Part shown: positions 61,769-64,000 of the stretch, piece after piece
Position numbering within the stretch: the first letter of the stretch is position 1
Layout: each line of letters begins with the position of its first letter
Assembly: GCA_964250755.1 (NCBI GenBank)
Contig: CAXUHB010000005.1
Coordinates: forward strand, 62,001-126,000
Direction: 5' to 3'
Length of the DNA stretch: 64,000 bases
From: DASWOJ01 sp964250755
GTDB lineage: Bacteria > Pseudomonadota > Alphaproteobacteria > Acetobacterales > Acetobacteraceae
Position numbers and translations under genes: made by a program
Notes under the pieces: model-generated
The model's input: the letters and a program-made list of their open reading frames with translations, nothing else
Databases searched by the model: none
Told to the model about the DNA's origin: nothing

Positions 61769-62551
61769 CTAGGCCACCATGCCGATGGCCCGGGCCGGCA
61801 TGCGCACCGGCAGGCCCGCCGCGTCCAGCGCCGCCTTGACCTGGGGAATGGTGAAGGTGCCGAAGTGGAAGACGCTGGCGGCCAAGAGGCCGGTGGCGCC
61901 GGCGGCTGCGCCATCCACGAAGTGCTGCAAGGCGCCGACGCCGCCGGAGGCGATGACGGGCACGCGCACGGCGGCGCAGACGGCGCGCAGCAGGTCGGCG
62001 TCGAAGCCGCGCCCGGTGCCGTCGCGGTCCATGCTGGTCAGGAGGATTTCGCCTGCGCCGAGTTCGGCGACCTGTCGGCACCACGCGACGGCGTCCAGGC
62101 CGGTGGGCGTGCGTCCGCCATGGGTGAAGACCTCCCAGCGGCCCGGGGCGGCTTGCCGAGCGTCCACGGCGACGACGACGCACTGGCTGCCGAACTTCTG
62201 CGCCCCCTCGCGCACCAGGTCGGGGCGGGCGACGGCGGCACTGTTCATGCTGCACTTGTCGGCGCCGGCCAGGAGCAGGCGGCGCATGTCGTCGGTGGTG
62301 CGGACGCCGCCGCCAACGGTGAGGGGCAGGAAGATGCGGGCGGCGGTGCGGGCGACGACGTCGAGGATTGTGTCCCGGTTCTCGTGGCTGGCGGTGATGT
62401 CGAGGAAGGTCAGCTCGTCGGCACCAGCGCCATCGTAGAGGGCGGCTTGCTCGACGGGGTCGCCGGCGTCGCGGAGGGCGACGAAGTTGACGCCCTTGAC
62501 GACGCGGCCGTCCTTCACGTCGAGACAGGGGATGATTCGCAGCTTGAGCAT
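61769..62551 (-). CDS. hisF: Imidazole glycerol phosphate synthase, cyclase subunit
   Basis: 260-residue TIM barrel that, with HisH, makes imidazole glycerol phosphate and AICAR. Catalytic D in PCLDVKDGRVVKGVNF and the later D in TSMDRDGT are present, and phosphate-binding motifs VGGGVRT and IASGGVG are intact. Length and start (MLKLRIIPCLDVKDGR) are normal. It sits between hisA and hisE on one strand; hisH is not in the window but may lie elsewhere. Confidence 0.97.
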   Translation of the reverse strand: MLKLRIIPCLDVKDGRVVKGVNFVALRDAGDPVEQAALYDGAGADELTFLDITASHENRDTILDVVARTAARIFLPLTVGGGVRTTDDMRRLLLAGADKCSMNSAAVARPDLVREGAQKFGSQCVVVAVDARQAAPGRWEVFTHGGRTPTGLDAVAWCRQVAELGAGEILLTSMDRDGTGRGFDADLLRAVCAAVRVPVIASGGVGALQHFVDGAAAGATGLLAASVFHFGTFTIPQVKAALDAAGLPVRMPARAIGMVA

Positions 62552-62712
62552 GGGGGTTTAGACGCGGTGCCACCGGCGGTTGCAAGTGCGGTGGGTGCAT
62601 GGCTTGGTGGCGGGACTGCGAGTGGCTTCGCAGGGCCGAAAGCGGGAGCGGCTCCTGGCGCGGCCGCCTGGCCTCGGACAGCGGCGTTGCGGCGGCACAG
62701 GGAGGCAGGTCA

Positions 62713-63540
62713 TCAGGACAGCACCCGGAGCGCATCTGCGATTGCGACAGTGCCGTCGTAGAGCGCCCTGCCGACAATCACGCCCTTGATGCCGGGCGTT
62801 GCGCCTCTGCATGCGCCTTTGCTTGCGCCGGGCACGGCGTCCCGCAGAGCTTGCAAGTCCTGCAGGGAGCCGACGCCGCCGCTGGCGATCACGGGCGTGG
62901 ACAGGCGCGCAGCCAGGGCGAGGGTTGCCGGGAGGTTCAGGCCAGCGCCCATGCCGTCCCGGGCGATGTCGGTGTAGATGATGGCGGCGGCGCCCGCGTC
63001 CTCGAACCGCAGGGCGAGTTCGGCGGCGGGGAGAGTGCTGGTTTCGGCCCAGCCCTCGGTTGCGACGAAGCCGCCGCGGGCATCCAGGCCGATGGCGACC
63101 TGGCCGGGGAAGGCGCGGCAGGCGTCGTGGACCAGGGCCGGATCCTTGACGGCGGCGCTGCCCAGGATGACGCGGCGGACACCGGCGGCCAGCCAGCGCT
63201 CGATGCCCGCCATGTCGCGCAGGCCGCCGCCGAGCTGCACGGGGACGGCGGCGGCGTGCAGGATGGCGGCGACGGCGTCCACGTTGACGGAGCGTCCGGC
63301 GAAGGCTCCGTTGAGGTCCACGACGTGCAGCCAGGCGCAGCCAGCGTGCTGCCAGGCGCGGGCCTGGGCGCCGGGGTCGTCCGAGAACACGGTGGCCTCC
63401 GCCATGTCGCCGCGGCGGAGGCGGACGCAGGCGCCGTCCTTGAGGTCTATCGCGGGATAAAGCGTCAGCGCGCGCGGCTCGGCCGGTGCGGGCGCACTGC
63501 CGTTCCTGGTTGCCGCATGCCCTTGTCCCGTGCCGTCCAT
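62713..63540 (-). CDS. hisA: Phosphoribosylformimino-5-aminoimidazole carboxamide ribotide isomerase
   Basis: 275 residues from the ATG at 63540. The core begins TLYPAIDLKDGACVRLRRGD and includes WLHVVDLNGAFAG, VQLGGGLRD, ATEGWAETS and VIASGGVGS, giving the paired active-site aspartates and phosphate sites of HisA. Even this start leaves ~30 residues before the canonical N-terminus. The frame extends to a GTG at 63618 inside parS (reading FHVKR), which I take as artefact. First gene of hisA-hisF-hisE; a 161-bp gap separates it from hisF. Confidence 0.93.
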   Translation of the reverse strand: MDGTGQGHAATRNGSAPAPAEPRALTLYPAIDLKDGACVRLRRGDMAEATVFSDDPGAQARAWQHAGCAWLHVVDLNGAFAGRSVNVDAVAAILHAAAVPVQLGGGLRDMAGIERWLAAGVRRVILGSAAVKDPALVHDACRAFPGQVAIGLDARGGFVATEGWAETSTLPAAELALRFEDAGAAAIIYTDIARDGMGAGLNLPATLALAARLSTPVIASGGVGSLQDLQALRDAVPGASKGACRGATPGIKGVIVGRALYDGTVAIADALRVLS

Positions 63541-63602
63541 GTATCCAACCCACCTGGTTTCGGCGGTTATAGGCGGCCTCGCGCAGAAGGACAGCACGGC
63601 CC

Positions 63603-63616
63603 GTTTCACGTGAAAC
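63603..63616. promoter_or_regulatory. parS: Second parS site between hisA and hprK
   Basis: GTTTCACGTGAAAC, identical to the site in rsmG, about 54 kb away. It lies in the divergent gap between hisA and the HPr kinase gene, where ParB binding could also touch the promoters. Confidence 0.9.
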
Positions 63617-63646
63617 ACCTACCCTGCGCCACCCCACGGTCACAAG

Positions 63647-64000
63647 ATGCTTCCCTTTGATGCGGAAGCGCGCGACAACACGTGCCTGATGCACATCCAC
63701 GCAAGCTGCGCCGCCCGGGACGGGCATGGCGTGCTGCTCCTGGGGCCGCCGGGGTCGGGGAAGTCCGACCTGCTGCTGCGCCTGCTGGACCACCGTTTCA
63801 TGCTCGTGGCCGATGACCAGGTCGAGGTTCTGGAGGGATGCGCTGCGCCCCCGGCGGCGCTGGCGGGAATGCTGGAGGTGCGCGGCCTGGGCATCGTGCG
63901 GCTGCCCCACACCGCGCCGGTGCGGCTGGCGCTGGCCGTGGGGATGGGCGCGGGCCAGCGGCTGCCCGACGCCGCCCGGCACGGGCCGACCGGGTTGCCG
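63647..64000 (+). CDS. hprK: HPr kinase/phosphorylase, partial (runs off the window)
   Basis: 118 codons from the ATG at 63647 to the window edge, open throughout. The P-loop LLLGPPGSGKSDLLLRLLD, the VADDQVEV segment and the signature GMLEVRGLGIVRL identify HPr kinase C-terminal-type proteins, which in alphaproteobacteria lack the N-terminal domain. It phosphorylates the seryl residue of HPr in the nitrogen/carbon PTS pathway. It diverges from hisA across the parS site. Confidence 0.9.
   Translation, partial: MLPFDAEARDNTCLMHIHASCAARDGHGVLLLGPPGSGKSDLLLRLLDHRFMLVADDQVEVLEGCAAPPAALAGMLEVRGLGIVRLPHTAPVRLALAVGMGAGQRLPDAARHGPTGLP

Noticed and set aside
63541..63618. hisA start at the GTG giving the N-terminus FHVKR
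   Set aside because: The codons are the parS site itself and the segment has no HisA similarity; a downstream ATG at 63540 is available.
1..64000. CRISPR arrays, tRNA or rRNA genes
   Set aside because: The tandem repeats seen are 9-15 bp with no spacers, and no cloverleaf or rRNA-like segment was noticed. A tRNAscan/Infernal run would settle this.

Overview
The window is very GC-rich, densely coded DNA from an alphaproteobacterium, most likely a member of the Rhodospirillales/Acetobacteraceae. The reasons are gene order and protein type rather than any marker RNA. An rsmG-parA-parB run carries a parS site inside rsmG and faces a holA-lptE-leuS-DUF3576 run, an arrangement typical of alphaproteobacteria near the replication origin. 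The HPr kinase at the right edge is of the short alphaproteobacterial kind. I saw no rRNA or tRNA gene, no CRISPR array, no intact insertion sequence and no prophage.

Left part (1-9.2 kb): a membrane GGDEF/EAL protein, a response regulator that has lost its output domain, and a Crp/Fnr-type regulator whose upstream region carries an FNR-like box. Next come a Tat-type alpha/beta hydrolase and a minus-strand ogt-qor-MFS cluster. From 9.3 to 25.7 kb is the chromosome-partition and core region: rsmG, parS, parA, parB, an IlvD/Edd dehydratase, two envelope proteins, holA, lptE, leuS, a DUF3576 lipoprotein, a porin with a clear terminator, a ThiE-like protein and a YggS-type PLP protein.

The middle (26-39.5 kb) is patchier. 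It has a PEP-CTERM surface protein, Kup, a DHH phosphoesterase and exported proteins of unknown function. It also has a membrane protein built on a dead ExeA-like ATPase, a ribbon-helix-helix/ParE toxin-antitoxin pair merged into one reading frame, then pheA, kdsB and hisN. From 39.6 to 45.8 kb lies a complete peptide ABC importer of the YejABEF type. Every gap in this operon holds a REP-like inverted repeat doublet.

The right part holds an MFS transporter, a Tat-exported superoxide dismutase, and a second Crp/Fnr plus two-component module (small protein, HWE/HisKA_2-type kinase, complete response regulator). An NCS1 permease behind a textbook sigma-54 promoter follows, then a TetR-GNAT-amidotransferase run and an RND efflux pair. 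The window ends with the hisA-hisF-hisE operon, a second parS and the start of hprK. hisN, hisA, hisF and hisE together give four histidine-pathway genes. Three families of dispersed palindromic repeats and several 15-bp in-frame tandem repeats are a recurring theme.
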